A stretch of DNA of 64,000 nucleotides from an uncultured Spirochaetales bacterium. Its GTDB lineage: Bacteria > Spirochaetota > Spirochaetia > Sphaerochaetales > Sphaerochaetaceae. A model generated the notes under the pieces. That model ran no database searches. It was not told the origin of the DNA and worked only from the letters and a program-made list of their open reading frames with translations. Within the stretch, counting starts at the first letter, position 1, and every line of letters starts with the position of its first letter. The stretch spans positions 23,826 through 87,825 of the forward strand of contig CALXOO010000002.1 in the NCBI GenBank assembly GCA_944390045.1. Direction: 5' to 3'. The position numbers and the translations under genes were made by a program. Shown here piece after piece: positions 51,097-59,674 of this stretch.

Positions 51097-51726
51097 ATGA
51101 GGAAAATTGAGAAACTGGATGATGCCATAATTGAGGAAATCGTGCTTTCCTATCTTGAGCACCCGTACAGTGAAGGGGAAAAAAGTCCATTCTCCCTGCT
51201 GGGGTCACGCAGGAAGATGGAGGCCTATCTGACGCATTCCATCCGCACTGCTGTCTCATGCGGCTGGCTTTACGGGATAGGTGAGAATGACGAGGCCTAC
51301 GTGGCGATCAACAGACCTTACGAGCGGCCTTCCATCTGCAGGATGCTCGCATTCATGCTGACTCAGGCCGCCTCTGTCGGTCCTGTGTCATTCATCCGTC
51401 TTGCCAGGGCCGCGCGTGCGGAAGGAGAAAGACCTCTGATCGAAAAGCTGAAGTCTCGCGGGCAGGATTTCATACATGTCGACCTGCTGTGTGTGCTGCG
51501 CCCATTTCAGGGGCTTGGCTACGCCCGTCTGGCAGTTGATGAGGCCAAGAGACTGGCCATCCGGGAACATTTGCCTGTCGTCCTGGAAACTGATGACAGG
51601 GCGAAGGCGGGAATGTATGAGCATTTCGGCTTCTCTCTGGTCCAGACCAGGACGCTGGCCTGTGGCGTGCATTACTACGAGATGATCTGGCGTGGTGACG
51701 GCTCTCCCGCCGTGAACTGGCAATGA
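51097..51726 (+). CDS. GNAT family N-acetyltransferase
   Basis: A 209-residue protein. Residues 130-200 carry the acetyl-CoA-binding pattern: FIHVDLLCVLRPFQGLGYARLAVDEA (R-x-x-G-x-G/A), then VLETDDRAKAGMYEHFGFSLVQ, the last two strands of the fold. The N-terminal 120 residues are less conserved and include an apolar helix. TATGAT at 51073-51078 is a likely -10 element; only a short leader without Shine-Dalgarno sequence precedes the ATG. Its stop is 3 bases from the convergent ATPase gene. The acceptor is unknown. Confidence 0.82.
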   Translation: MRKIEKLDDAIIEEIVLSYLEHPYSEGEKSPFSLLGSRRKMEAYLTHSIRTAVSCGWLYGIGENDEAYVAINRPYERPSICRMLAFMLTQAASVGPVSFIRLARAARAEGERPLIEKLKSRGQDFIHVDLLCVLRPFQGLGYARLAVDEAKRLAIREHLPVVLETDDRAKAGMYEHFGFSLVQTRTLACGVHYYEMIWRGDGSPAVNWQ

Positions 51727-51729
51727 GGC

Positions 51730-52512
51730 TCAGCACCAGGCAGAATAGAGGCTTCCTCTCCTGTCTATGTACACTTTCTGACCATAGACATCGCTGAGCA
51801 GGCCTTCATTGAGAATCTCCTCCTTAGGACCGTCAGCAACGATCCTCCCGTCTTTCATCACGACTATCCGGCGTACTTCCTCTATGATCTCCGACAGTTC
51901 ATGGGTCACCATGACTATTGTCTTTCCTTCACGGGCATAGCGTGAGATCGTATGACGGAAACCGGCACGGCTCGGGAAGTCGAGTGCGTTTCCTGCCTCG
52001 TCCAGGAGCATGAGGGGAGGATCATTCACCGCGCTTCTTGCGATGAGCGCCTTGGCCCTCTCGCCTGATGAGAGCGTGTTCACAGCTTTGTTCCTGAGCC
52101 GCTTCAGACCTACTTTCTCTATCTGCCTGTCTGCCTTCTGTATGTCTGAAGGGCTCAACTCAATATGGAAGTCAAGTCCGATTGCTGAGTACAGTGCAGA
52201 TACCACGATCTCGAAGACCGTGTATGTGGTATTCGCCAGCAGGCTGTCGGCCTGGCTCACATGTCCCACGACTTTTCTTATGTCCGAGACTGACCAGCGC
52301 GGCCTGCCGAAGAGACTGTAGCTGTAGTCATCCTTAGCCAGCGGGTGAACGTTCTTGCACATCACACCCATAAGCGTGCTCTTTCCGGCACCATTCGGTC
52401 CTATGATGGCGGTGTGGACGCCTTCCTCAAGCGAGAATGAGACGTTGTCCAGTATTGTCTTGCCACCTCTGCGCACAGAGGCGTTGGCGATATCCAGGAT
52501 GCGTGAGGACAT
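51730..52512 (-). CDS. ABC-type ATPase without adjacent permease (ModF/YkoD-like)
   Basis: A 260-residue single ATPase domain with Walker A IGPNGAGKSTLM, signature NTLSSGERAKALIARS and Walker B LMLLDEAGNALDFPS, where the usual Pro after Glu is Ala. The switch His is in VTHELSEIIEE. No permease or binding protein is adjacent; it is instead one base from a GntR regulator, which implies control of a scattered transporter or a non-transport role. The order on this strand is regulator then ATPase, with a one-base overlap. Confidence 0.8.
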   Translation of the reverse strand: MSSRILDIANASVRRGGKTILDNVSFSLEEGVHTAIIGPNGAGKSTLMGVMCKNVHPLAKDDYSYSLFGRPRWSVSDIRKVVGHVSQADSLLANTTYTVFEIVVSALYSAIGLDFHIELSPSDIQKADRQIEKVGLKRLRNKAVNTLSSGERAKALIARSAVNDPPLMLLDEAGNALDFPSRAGFRHTISRYAREGKTIVMVTHELSEIIEEVRRIVVMKDGRIVADGPKEEILNEGLLSDVYGQKVYIDRRGSLYSAWC

Positions 52513-53273
52513 TATCTGGACTCTTCCTCCTGGTATGTGGCGTTGAACTTCTGGCGGAGGTTTGTCGTGTAGACCAGTGTCATGGCAACTGCCAGGTCAG
52601 TAAGGCCGTCTCTCAGCGCATCCACGAGATAGCCGTACTCTCGGACCTTCTTCCTCCTCTCCTCAAGTGTCTCCGGCAGACTTGCCATGACTTTTTTCAG
52701 CTGAGGCGAGAGCGAGTTGTAAATCGAGCGGAAGACGATATTGTTGTTGCTGTTGACCACTGTGAGGTGGAAGTTGAAGTCGCAGTTCTGAAAATCCTCG
52801 ATCGCTTCCTTGTCTCCGCTGGTCTCTATCCGGGCAAGATCCTTCGACATCTGCGCCAGCGTGTTCTCCATGGCTTTCACAATCGTGCCTCTCTCGCGGG
52901 AACGGCTCAGTTCCCTGGCCGCGGAGACTTCCAGCGTTATGTGTACTTCCAGCAGGTCTGAGTTCAGCCGGCTGTCATGGCTGCCCTGGCTGAACATCGA
53001 GGTTGACAGGGATTCGACATACTGGTCAAGCCTGTTGGTCTTCACGTATGCCTTCTTGCCCTGGCTCACTTCGATCAGGCCTTTTGCCTCAAGGACCTTG
53101 AATGCCTCCCTGAGGGAACGGGATGAGGCGTCATACTTGTCCCCGAGTTCTTTCTGGCTTGGCAGGAACTCACCCTGCTTGTATTCGTTGTTCAAAATGG
53201 CGGTCTCGATGCGTGAGGCGATCTGCATGGCCTTGGGCATCGTGCTGGAAACATCGTTCGACGCGTGCGGCAT
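52512..53273 (-). CDS. GntR/FadR family transcriptional regulator
   Basis: A 253-residue repressor-type protein. Residues about 12-78 are the winged helix (ILNNEYKQGEFLPSQKELGD; SLREAFKVLEAKGLIEVSQG), and residues 90-240 the helical FCD ligand domain with a possible metal site (His at FNFHLTVV). GGGAG precedes the ATG at 53273. It is followed directly by the lone ABC ATPase. Ligands for this family are often small organic acids; none can be predicted here. Confidence 0.87.
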   Translation of the reverse strand: MPHASNDVSSTMPKAMQIASRIETAILNNEYKQGEFLPSQKELGDKYDASSRSLREAFKVLEAKGLIEVSQGKKAYVKTNRLDQYVESLSTSMFSQGSHDSRLNSDLLEVHITLEVSAARELSRSRERGTIVKAMENTLAQMSKDLARIETSGDKEAIEDFQNCDFNFHLTVVNSNNNIVFRSIYNSLSPQLKKVMASLPETLEERRKKVREYGYLVDALRDGLTDLAVAMTLVYTTNLRQKFNATYQEEESR

Positions 53274-53404
53274 ATTATCTCCCGGGATATATCAAGTCTA
53301 ATCCCTGCAGGACTTTTTTTAAAGCTCGGATGAAAGGAAACATTACTGCTTGTCTTTTACTTTTTTCAAGAGGTGTCCAGACAAAAAATTTACGTAAATA
53401 TCAA

Positions 53405-53433
53405 TTGTGGGGATGCTGAAAGCGTGCGATAAT
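53405..53433 (+). promoter_or_regulatory. Promoter of a candidate small RNA
   Basis: TTGTGG (53405-53410), 17 bases, GATAAT (53428-53433). Transcription should start near 53440. No gene start lies downstream before the terminator. Confidence 0.6.
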
Positions 53434-53439
53434 CATTCT

Positions 53440-53523
53440 ATGCACATGAAAGGTGCATAGTCCAGAAAAAGGGACTTAAGGAGGTTGCCGTCCGGTGGGG
53501 TACTTGCTGGCGGCTTTTTTTTT
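53440..53523 (+). ncRNA. Candidate small RNA of about 84 nucleotides
   Basis: Between divergent-looking genes, a promoter is followed by an 8-bp hairpin CTATGCAC/GTGCATAG (53438-53460), a short single-stranded stretch containing AAGGAGG, and a textbook terminator (GCCG-T-CCGG at 53487-53495 with CTGGCGGC at 53507-53514, then T9). No gene on the plus strand needs this terminator. It ends 10 bases before the 3' end of the ROK gene on the other strand. It may be a trans-acting RNA or antisense to the ROK transcript; the family is unknown. Confidence 0.55.
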
Positions 53524-53533
53524 GGCCTTTCCG

Positions 53534-54670
53534 TCACTCAAGTCTGAGCAGCAGGTTCCGTCTGAAGAAGAATTCATCAAGAGCCTTGAGTCCCGCACCC
53601 TGCACTGTTCCTTTTTCCTTGTAGTATGATCTGTATATCGGCACGTCCTTGAAAGGCATCGAGGCGCTGCTGCTGAACACGTCAAGCATATAGGCGAAGT
53701 ATTTGTCCGGAAGGTTTGACAGACCTCCTGAGATGAGGACTGCCGTGGCACCTGTTGAGCATATTGCGAAGACAAGCGCCTTCGCCAGCGCCTCACAGGC
53801 CCTGTAAAGTATTCTTGAGCACTTGTCCTCATTCCTGACAAGTTCACGCCCCGTCATCGCACTTCCTGTCTCTCTCTCAGACTCGATAAGCAGGCCATAC
53901 CCGGATGCAATGGTCTCAAGACAGCCTACAGAGCCGCAGTGGCAGAGATTGCTGTGGGAAACTGGCAGGTGGGCGAAATTCATCGAGGGAAGGATTCTGT
54001 CCTTAAGGATCAGCGCGGATGACAGGTGTTCTCCCCAGTTCACGAAGAACATGTTCTCGAGTGAAGTCTGGAAGTAGAAGCGTTCGGCTTCTGCCGCACA
54101 GACAAGCGCCGGAGCCAGAATCACAGGAAACGGGCAGGAGTCAAAGAGGTGGATGAAGCGGCTGCCGTCCTCAAGACAGGGAACAAAGGAATGGCTGATC
54201 GAGCCGTCCTCCCCGATGTCCGCGTTTATCGCAATGCACATTCCCATCACAGGAGGCTGGCCCATTGATGAGAATTTTCCGACTGCCCTGTCTATGGTGT
54301 CATGAAACTCTTCCATTGAGGAAAAGCCGCCGCTGGGATATCGTTCCATTCTGATCGGCTTGCCCAGAAGAGAATAGAGCGTGGTGGTGATGACCCTTGT
54401 CCCGATGTCGACACCGATCACGCAGGCATGGTTCTCATTAAGTGAGAGGCTTGTGCCCGGCCGTCCGACCTGGACCGTCTGCTTGACTCCTTCCACGACC
54501 TTGCCTTCATCGACAAGTGACTGGATTATCTCACCCATTGAGACTTTGTTTATTCCAAGTTCCTTTGCAAGCTGCGCACGCGACAGGCCTGCGCCGTCTC
54601 TCAGCGCATTGAGCACCTTCAGCCTGTTCACAAGTCTTGCGTTCTCCGGTTTAGAGAAGTTGATCTCCAT
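53534..54670 (-). CDS. ROK-family transcriptional regulator (NagC/XylR type)
   Basis: A 378-residue protein. Residues 10-75 form a winged helix-turn-helix (LSRAQLAKELGINKVSMGEI). Residues 85-370 are the ROK fold with CHCGSVGCLETIASG (zinc site). The kinase site is degraded: the phosphate loop reads GVDIGTRVITT, and at the usual Asn-Asp catalytic pair the sequence is ILAPALVCAAEAE. It should thus bind a sugar without phosphorylating it and act as a repressor. TGACCTCC on the plus strand gives a GGAGG upstream of the ATG at 54670. Confidence 0.87.
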   Translation of the reverse strand: MEINFSKPENARLVNRLKVLNALRDGAGLSRAQLAKELGINKVSMGEIIQSLVDEGKVVEGVKQTVQVGRPGTSLSLNENHACVIGVDIGTRVITTTLYSLLGKPIRMERYPSGGFSSMEEFHDTIDRAVGKFSSMGQPPVMGMCIAINADIGEDGSISHSFVPCLEDGSRFIHLFDSCPFPVILAPALVCAAEAERFYFQTSLENMFFVNWGEHLSSALILKDRILPSMNFAHLPVSHSNLCHCGSVGCLETIASGYGLLIESERETGSAMTGRELVRNEDKCSRILYRACEALAKALVFAICSTGATAVLISGGLSNLPDKYFAYMLDVFSSSASMPFKDVPIYRSYYKEKGTVQGAGLKALDEFFFRRNLLLRLE

Positions 54671-54758
54671 GGGTGACCTCCGTTTGTAAGCTGATATTAC
54701 AAATGTTGGCAGGGAACGAAAGGTTACACTGGCAGCTTTCCCGCCGGCCAGATCAAAT

Positions 54759-54788
54759 GGCCGCCCGATTATGTTCCGGGCGGCCTTT
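54759..54788. terminator. Terminator hairpin of pgi
   Basis: GGCCGCCCG (54759-54767) and CGGGCGGCC (54777-54785): a perfect 9-bp stem just after the pgi stop. The T-run (TTTT) is on the plus strand; on the minus strand only ATTTG follows, so it may act in both directions with modest strength. The remaining 54671-54758 has no clear feature apart from the ROK leader. Confidence 0.7.
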
Positions 54789-54799
54789 TGCTGTTTTCA

Positions 54800-56362
54800 T
54801 TACATCAGGATGTCGGCATATGCCTTCAGGACATCATCTCCCTCACAGCCTTTGAGGACTTTCTTTGCAAGTACCTTGCCCAGCTGGACACCTTCCTGGT
54901 CGAATGAGTTCAGATTCCACAGGAAGCCCTGGAACATCACCTTGTTCTCAAAGTGGGACAGCAGCGCTCCGAGCACTGTCGGAGTGAGCCTGTCGGCATA
55001 GAGCAGCGATGAGCAGCGTTCTCCGTCGAACTGCTTGTTGGGATTCTCATCATCCTTGCCAAGAGCGAAGGCGACGATCTGTGCCGCCAGGTTCGCATTG
55101 AGCTTTGCCTGGCTTGTGGAACCCTCTACCTCGCTGTCGAATCCATACTGATTCTCCCTGAATCCGATGAACTGAAGCGGTATGATGTCGGTTCCCTGGT
55201 GCAGTAGTTGGTAGAAGCTGTGCTGTCCGTTGGTCCCGCTCTCGCCGAAGATCACAGGACCTGTCTTGTAGCTGACTCCCTCTCCGAAGCGGTTGACGTG
55301 CTTTCCGTTGGACTCCATGTCAAGCTGCTGGAGATGGGCAGGGAAACGGCACAGCGCCTGGGAGTATGGCAGAATGGCTGTCTGCTGCATGCCAAGCACG
55401 TTTCTGAGATAGACGCCTATTGCCGCATCCATCATTGCCGCGTTCTTCGTTATGTCTCCGTTCAGCGCGTTGTTGTCAGCCTCGTGCGCACCTTTGAGGA
55501 GCTGGTCAAAAGTGTCATAGCCGAATGCCAGCGAGAGAATTACTCCTCCGACGGCACTTGTCGAGCTGTAGCGGCCTCCGATGTAGTCGTCAATGAAGAA
55601 ACTCTCAAGCATGTCTGATGACTTTGCCAGAGGGCTGGTCTTGCTGGTGACTGCGACAAAGTGCTTTGAAGGATCCACTCCCTTGAGGCTGCCTGCGACC
55701 AGAAGCTGGTTTGTAAGAGTCTCGAGGGTTGTGCCGCTCTTTGAGACGAGGACGAAGAGCGTTGTCTCCGGATTGACTGTCCTGAGGACGGAAGCCGCAT
55801 CATCCGGGTCTACGTTGCTGATGAACTCGGCCCTGAGCTGCTTTACGCCCTCTCCGGCGGCCCAGCCCTTCAGCGCCAGATACAGTGCCCTGGGACCGAG
55901 ATCAGAACCGCCGATGCCGATCTGGCAGACTGTGTCGAATTTCTTTCCGGTCGAACCCTTGATCTTGCCTGATCTCACTTTCTCGCTGAAGTCCCTGATC
56001 TTAGCAAGCTGCTCCCTGTAGAAGGCATCCTTGTCCTCTCCGTCCGCGATGACTGTCGACCCTGTGCAGTTGCCGCGTGTCAGCTGGTGCAGGACCAGTC
56101 TCTTCTCTCCAGGATTCATCATCTCACCGGAGAGCAGTGCCACATACTTTTCCACGAGCTCCATCTCGTCACACAGCTCCTGGAGTTTTGCTATGATCTC
56201 GCTGTTGACCGGCATCGCCGCATAGTTGTAACTCAGGCCGGCACCTGCCGTCGCGTTATATGTGGCGATTCTCCTGGTCGTCAGATTGTTCTTGAGCGAC
56301 ACCCTGTCCAGTTTCAGCAGGTCCTTGAAGGCCAGTGCCTTGTCAAGATTCTTGTATTCCAT
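54800..56362 (-). CDS. pgi: Glucose-6-phosphate isomerase
   Basis: Interconverts glucose-6-phosphate and fructose-6-phosphate in glycolysis and glycogen use. At 520 residues it belongs to the longer bacterial form. Sugar-isomerase motifs are present: IGIGGSDLGPRALYLAL, VLVSKSGTTLETLTNQ, YIGGRYSSTSAVGGVI (active-site Glu neighbourhood) and GESGTNGQHSFYQLLHQG with the conserved Lys-His near the end. GGAGG precedes the ATG at 56362. It follows argR by 14 bases and is probably co-transcribed with it. Confidence 0.95.
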   Translation of the reverse strand: MEYKNLDKALAFKDLLKLDRVSLKNNLTTRRIATYNATAGAGLSYNYAAMPVNSEIIAKLQELCDEMELVEKYVALLSGEMMNPGEKRLVLHQLTRGNCTGSTVIADGEDKDAFYREQLAKIRDFSEKVRSGKIKGSTGKKFDTVCQIGIGGSDLGPRALYLALKGWAAGEGVKQLRAEFISNVDPDDAASVLRTVNPETTLFVLVSKSGTTLETLTNQLLVAGSLKGVDPSKHFVAVTSKTSPLAKSSDMLESFFIDDYIGGRYSSTSAVGGVILSLAFGYDTFDQLLKGAHEADNNALNGDITKNAAMMDAAIGVYLRNVLGMQQTAILPYSQALCRFPAHLQQLDMESNGKHVNRFGEGVSYKTGPVIFGESGTNGQHSFYQLLHQGTDIIPLQFIGFRENQYGFDSEVEGSTSQAKLNANLAAQIVAFALGKDDENPNKQFDGERCSSLLYADRLTPTVLGALLSHFENKVMFQGFLWNLNSFDQEGVQLGKVLAKKVLKGCEGDDVLKAYADILM

Positions 56363-56376
56363 CACATCCCTCCAAA

Positions 56377-56847
56377 TTATTCCTGAATCTCGGGGATCCT
56401 GGTCTGGAAACTCTCCAGCAGGTCCTCTTTCGTCATTCCCTCGCGCAGGATGACGAAGATTGTGTCGTCGCCGGCCAGTGAGCCCAGAATTTCGGGCAGA
56501 TTGAGGACGTCCAGTGCGAAACAGACGCTGTTCGCATGGCCGGGGCGTGTCTTGATGACACCGAAGTTGCCGCTGAACTCGATGGAGAGAATTCCCCTCC
56601 TCACATCCTGGATGTAGCTCTTCTCGCTCTCGCTTATGAGGTCACTCTCCGGCAGGGCGTAGTAGTAGCCAGACCATCCGTCTGATATCTTGCCGACCTT
56701 CAGCATCTTCAGATCACGTGACAGTGTCGCCTGCGTGACGTTGAATCCCTCTTCCTTGAGCAGCTCAAGCAATGTGTCCTGGTTGTCGATCCGGTTGTTT
56801 TTTATCAGCTCTTTCACGACAGCCAGTCTGTTGTGTCTTTCCTTCAA
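56377..56847 (-). CDS. argR: Arginine repressor ArgR
   Basis: A 156-residue arginine-responsive regulator. The N-terminal winged helix has NRIDNQDTLLELLKEEGFNV and VTQATLSRDLKMLKV, the C-terminal hexamer domain LGSLAGDDTIFVILRE, where the Asp pair binds arginine. The start is a TTG at 56845-56847 with GAGGAG upstream; the alternative long start at 56913 would reach across the direct repeats and is rejected. Codon use and length match the family. Two TTATGCAA repeats sit just upstream. Confidence 0.88.
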   Translation of the reverse strand: MKERHNRLAVVKELIKNNRIDNQDTLLELLKEEGFNVTQATLSRDLKMLKVGKISDGWSGYYYALPESDLISESEKSYIQDVRRGILSIEFSGNFGVIKTRPGHANSVCFALDVLNLPEILGSLAGDDTIFVILREGMTKEDLLESFQTRIPEIQE

Positions 56848-56864
56848 GGTATTGTCTCCTCGGA

Positions 56865-56883
56865 TTATGCAATTCTTATGCAA
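56865..56883. promoter_or_regulatory. Direct repeat upstream of argR, possible operator
   Basis: TTATGCAA occurs at 56865-56872 and 56876-56883, starts 11 bases apart (one helical turn), just upstream of the argR start. It could be a site for self-regulation, although it does not match the classic ARG box well. Confidence 0.4.
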
Positions 56884-56925
56884 TAAATATACACCTGAAA
56901 GCGAGAGGCGCACAAGCCGAATTGT

Positions 56926-57810
56926 TCATCTGCGGCCGCAGTGCTGTGAGAGCCCAAGGCCGGCAAGTGTGAGCAGACAGCCCAGTATGCGCAGTGCAGT
57001 GGGGGCCTCACCCAGAATGATGATTGAGCACAGCACTGTCACCACAGGCACAAGGTAGATGTAGACACTTGTCGCAACAGCACCAAGAACGCTGACTGCA
57101 TGGTTCCAGGTGACGAAACAGAGCGCGGAGGCCCCGAGCGAGAGGAATGCGAGGTTGAGAAGTGTCCTCGGCCTGAGAAGGAAGCCTGCATCTGGAGCGA
57201 AGTCCATGCTGATTAAGAATGGAATCATGAAAACAAGGCCATATGCGAATGTCCTGCGGGTCGTCTGTATGACATCAAGATTCAATGTGGTCATTTTCCT
57301 GGAAAGGATGGAGTATATGGACCAGACGAAGGCGGCGCCCAGTGCAAGAAGATTTCCGGCAAGGTCGCTGTCAAGGCCGGATCCGTCAATATTCAGCAGG
57401 ACAATTCCAGCCATGGCCAGTATGAATCCGGCGAAAAACGGAAGGCCCGGTCTGGGGCCCTCACACAGAATAAAGCCTGAGATAAGTGCCGTGAAGAACG
57501 GGCTGAGAGAAATGATTATTCCGACATTAGATGCGAGCGTGTAAGTCAGTGCGACATTCTCCATCAGATAGTACAGGCATATTCCGCAAAGTCCGGCCAG
57601 TGCCATCGTGCCCTCAGCTCTCCAGCCCTGGAAACGGAAGATATGCGGTCTGTACAGGAACAGAGCAGCAAAGCCGATGGCAAACCGGATGAAAAGTATC
57701 TCAACAGGACTCATACCGCCGAGAAGCACCTTTGTCGAGATGAATGTTGTTCCCCAGATCACAATCGTCACAAGAGCGGAAAGATGACCGCCTGCCTCTG
57801 TTCTGTCCAT
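56926..57810 (-). CDS. EamA/DMT-superfamily transporter
   Basis: A 294-residue protein with ten membrane helices in two EamA repeats. The first starts ALVTIVIWGTTFISTKVLLG, and the second contains GNLLALGAAFVWSIYSILSR. These proteins export metabolites such as amino acids. AAGGAGG precedes the ATG at 57810, so an in-frame start up to 58020 is not used. It is the first gene of a leftward run with argR and pgi; export of an amino acid under ArgR control is conceivable but not shown. Confidence 0.87.
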   Translation of the reverse strand: MDRTEAGGHLSALVTIVIWGTTFISTKVLLGGMSPVEILFIRFAIGFAALFLYRPHIFRFQGWRAEGTMALAGLCGICLYYLMENVALTYTLASNVGIIISLSPFFTALISGFILCEGPRPGLPFFAGFILAMAGIVLLNIDGSGLDSDLAGNLLALGAAFVWSIYSILSRKMTTLNLDVIQTTRRTFAYGLVFMIPFLISMDFAPDAGFLLRPRTLLNLAFLSLGASALCFVTWNHAVSVLGAVATSVYIYLVPVVTVLCSIIILGEAPTALRILGCLLTLAGLGLSQHCGRR

Positions 57811-58028
57811 GCCCTGCCTCCTTAATGTCCTGTCATGCCAGCCTGCGTTCATCTGCAGATGCCCGCATTCTGACAGGTGACCACACAGAGTGAATAATAG
57901 CCGCAGCGGATGATGTTGTCCTGTTTTTTTTGTTCCGGCTGGCGTGTAATAATTAGCAGCACAGGAGAAATCATTCAGCTTGGGCGAGTGTATGTCCTGA
58001 TCTGCCTGTTTGAGAGGCATAGTAACTT

Positions 58029-59477
58029 ATGATAAAGAATGTTGATTCCGTAAAAGGTATGAATAATGGTTATAAACATATTGACTGGTCAGTGATTGAC
58101 GATCTTGTCTCAAGAATATCTGAGGACTGCGGGGCCCGCGGTATTGCTGTCGGCGTGGTCAGCCGCAGCGGAAACACGATCTTCGAGCGCTGCTATGGTT
58201 TCCGTGATGCTGATGGAAGGATACCAGTCGACCGTGACACAATCTTCGGCCTCGCCTCAGTCACGAAGTCATTCACTGCGCTTTCCATCCTGCAGCTGGA
58301 GCGTCAGGGGCTTCTCAGCCTGTATGACAGAGTGTCTGACCATGTCCCGCAGTTTTCTGGCCGGAACACACTTGCCCCCATAAGGATCTGCCACCTTCTG
58401 AGTCACAGCGCCGGATTCTTTCCCCAGCACAGGACGACCGTACGTGAGGCGATTGAAGGCACTGCGTTTTCTGACAGTCTGGACAGTGAGCTGGCCTACA
58501 GTGCTGATTTCGCGCAAAGAGGAGTGGAGCTTGTCGCATCCCGCCTTGACGGGGAAAGAGAATTCACAGGGCTTCCAGGTGAGCGTTACAGCTATTGCAA
58601 TGACGGTTACGGCCTTCTGTCCGACATCATCCGCACTCATGGCCCGTACGCGTCGTACGGTGAATTCGTGGAGAACGGGATCTGCCGTCCACTTGGCATG
58701 ACGCGCACTGGCATAAGCTTCATCCGCAGCAGTCTGGACGAAAATGCATCAGTCCTCTGGAGAATGAGAGATGACAAATGGATTTGTGACAAGGACTATA
58801 CGGACAACGCCTTTGTCCTTCCCGGTGGAGGTGCAATGAAGTCCACGCTTTCAGACATGATGAAGTATCTTGCAATGCTGCTATCCGGCGGCATGAGCCA
58901 GGACGGTACCCGGATCATCGATGAAGGGAGGATCAGGCTCATGGAACAGGATCACATCTCTGATTCTCCGTATTCCAGTTACGGCTACGGGCTGGGGTCT
59001 TTCTGGATGGACGGGTTAAGAGTCTGCGAACACAGCGGTGGCCTCACAGGAGTCTCAAGCCAGATCATGTTCGCACCTTCTGCCGGTATAGGGACTGTTG
59101 TACTGTGCAACACTTCTTCTGTCCCGGTCTCATGCATAGCCAGAGCGGCACTGAGACTGGCCCTCGGCCTTCCTGAGGAGCCGGCCCGGTGCGGCATTGG
59201 TCCGCAGCACTGGCCTGAGGAGGAGGCGGGTGAGATGGCTGGATGTTTCTGCACGGAGGAGGGGGATGAGATACGGCTGTACACCGCAGGCGGCAGCCTC
59301 TGCCTTGAGGTGAACGGAAAGCCTGAAGAGCTCTTCAGAAGGGGGCCGTGGCTTGCTTTTGTGCAGCGCAGGTGGTCAGGTGCATGGCTGTCAGCGATGC
59401 CTGACTCGTCGGGAAGGGTGAAGCTCGTCCAGTATGGCAGCAGAATCTTCCGCAGGAGTATTGGTAATGAGTGCTGA
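58029..59477 (+). CDS. Serine hydrolase of the beta-lactamase class C/penicillin-binding fold
   Basis: A 482-residue protein with the three motifs of class C beta-lactamases and D-aminopeptidases: nucleophile SVTKSF near residue 78, YSYCNDGYGLL (Tyr-x-Asn) and CEHSGGLTG (H-S-G-G in place of K-T-G). No signal peptide is visible at the chosen ATG (58029), which would make it cytoplasmic; a start at 58059 is also possible. GAGAGG lies 11 bases upstream. The last ~100 residues form a separate beta-rich domain. It may cleave a peptide or ester; antibiotic resistance is not implied. Confidence 0.83.
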   Translation: MIKNVDSVKGMNNGYKHIDWSVIDDLVSRISEDCGARGIAVGVVSRSGNTIFERCYGFRDADGRIPVDRDTIFGLASVTKSFTALSILQLERQGLLSLYDRVSDHVPQFSGRNTLAPIRICHLLSHSAGFFPQHRTTVREAIEGTAFSDSLDSELAYSADFAQRGVELVASRLDGEREFTGLPGERYSYCNDGYGLLSDIIRTHGPYASYGEFVENGICRPLGMTRTGISFIRSSLDENASVLWRMRDDKWICDKDYTDNAFVLPGGGAMKSTLSDMMKYLAMLLSGGMSQDGTRIIDEGRIRLMEQDHISDSPYSSYGYGLGSFWMDGLRVCEHSGGLTGVSSQIMFAPSAGIGTVVLCNTSSVPVSCIARAALRLALGLPEEPARCGIGPQHWPEEEAGEMAGCFCTEEGDEIRLYTAGGSLCLEVNGKPEELFRRGPWLAFVQRRWSGAWLSAMPDSSGRVKLVQYGSRIFRRSIGNEC

Positions 59478-59646
59478 CTATTGAGTTAGTCTGTTCTGGT
59501 GCAAGATTTTATGATCGGGCTTGATGCCAAACTGCATTTCAGTCAAAAGAGCATGCCGGGCTTTCGTAATCTGTCCTTGCGAATGATTGAGAGGATGAAA
59601 GGAGCAATGCAGGGCAGCCTGCCTCAACTGCCGCCTGCTGAAAGCA

Positions 59647-59668
59647 GGGGAGGCGCTGCCGCCTCCCC
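59647..59668 (-). terminator. Terminator hairpin of the M18 aminopeptidase
   Basis: GGGGAGGCG (59647-59655) and CGCCTCCCC (59660-59668) form a 9-bp perfect stem 7 bases after the stop of the minus-strand gene; TGCTTTC follows. In 59478-59646 I see no gene; one open frame of 66 codons there lacks family features. Confidence 0.6.
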
Positions 59669-59674
59669 GCTCTG

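Noticed and set aside
53496..53632. Short GTG-started frame over the small-RNA terminator with a signal-peptide-like start
   Set aside because: The hydrophobic residues come from the T9 tract of the terminator and it runs antisense into the ROK gene.
58029..59477. Antibiotic-resistance beta-lactamase
   Set aside because: Motifs fit a general serine hydrolase (HSGG instead of KTG), and no export signal is visible.
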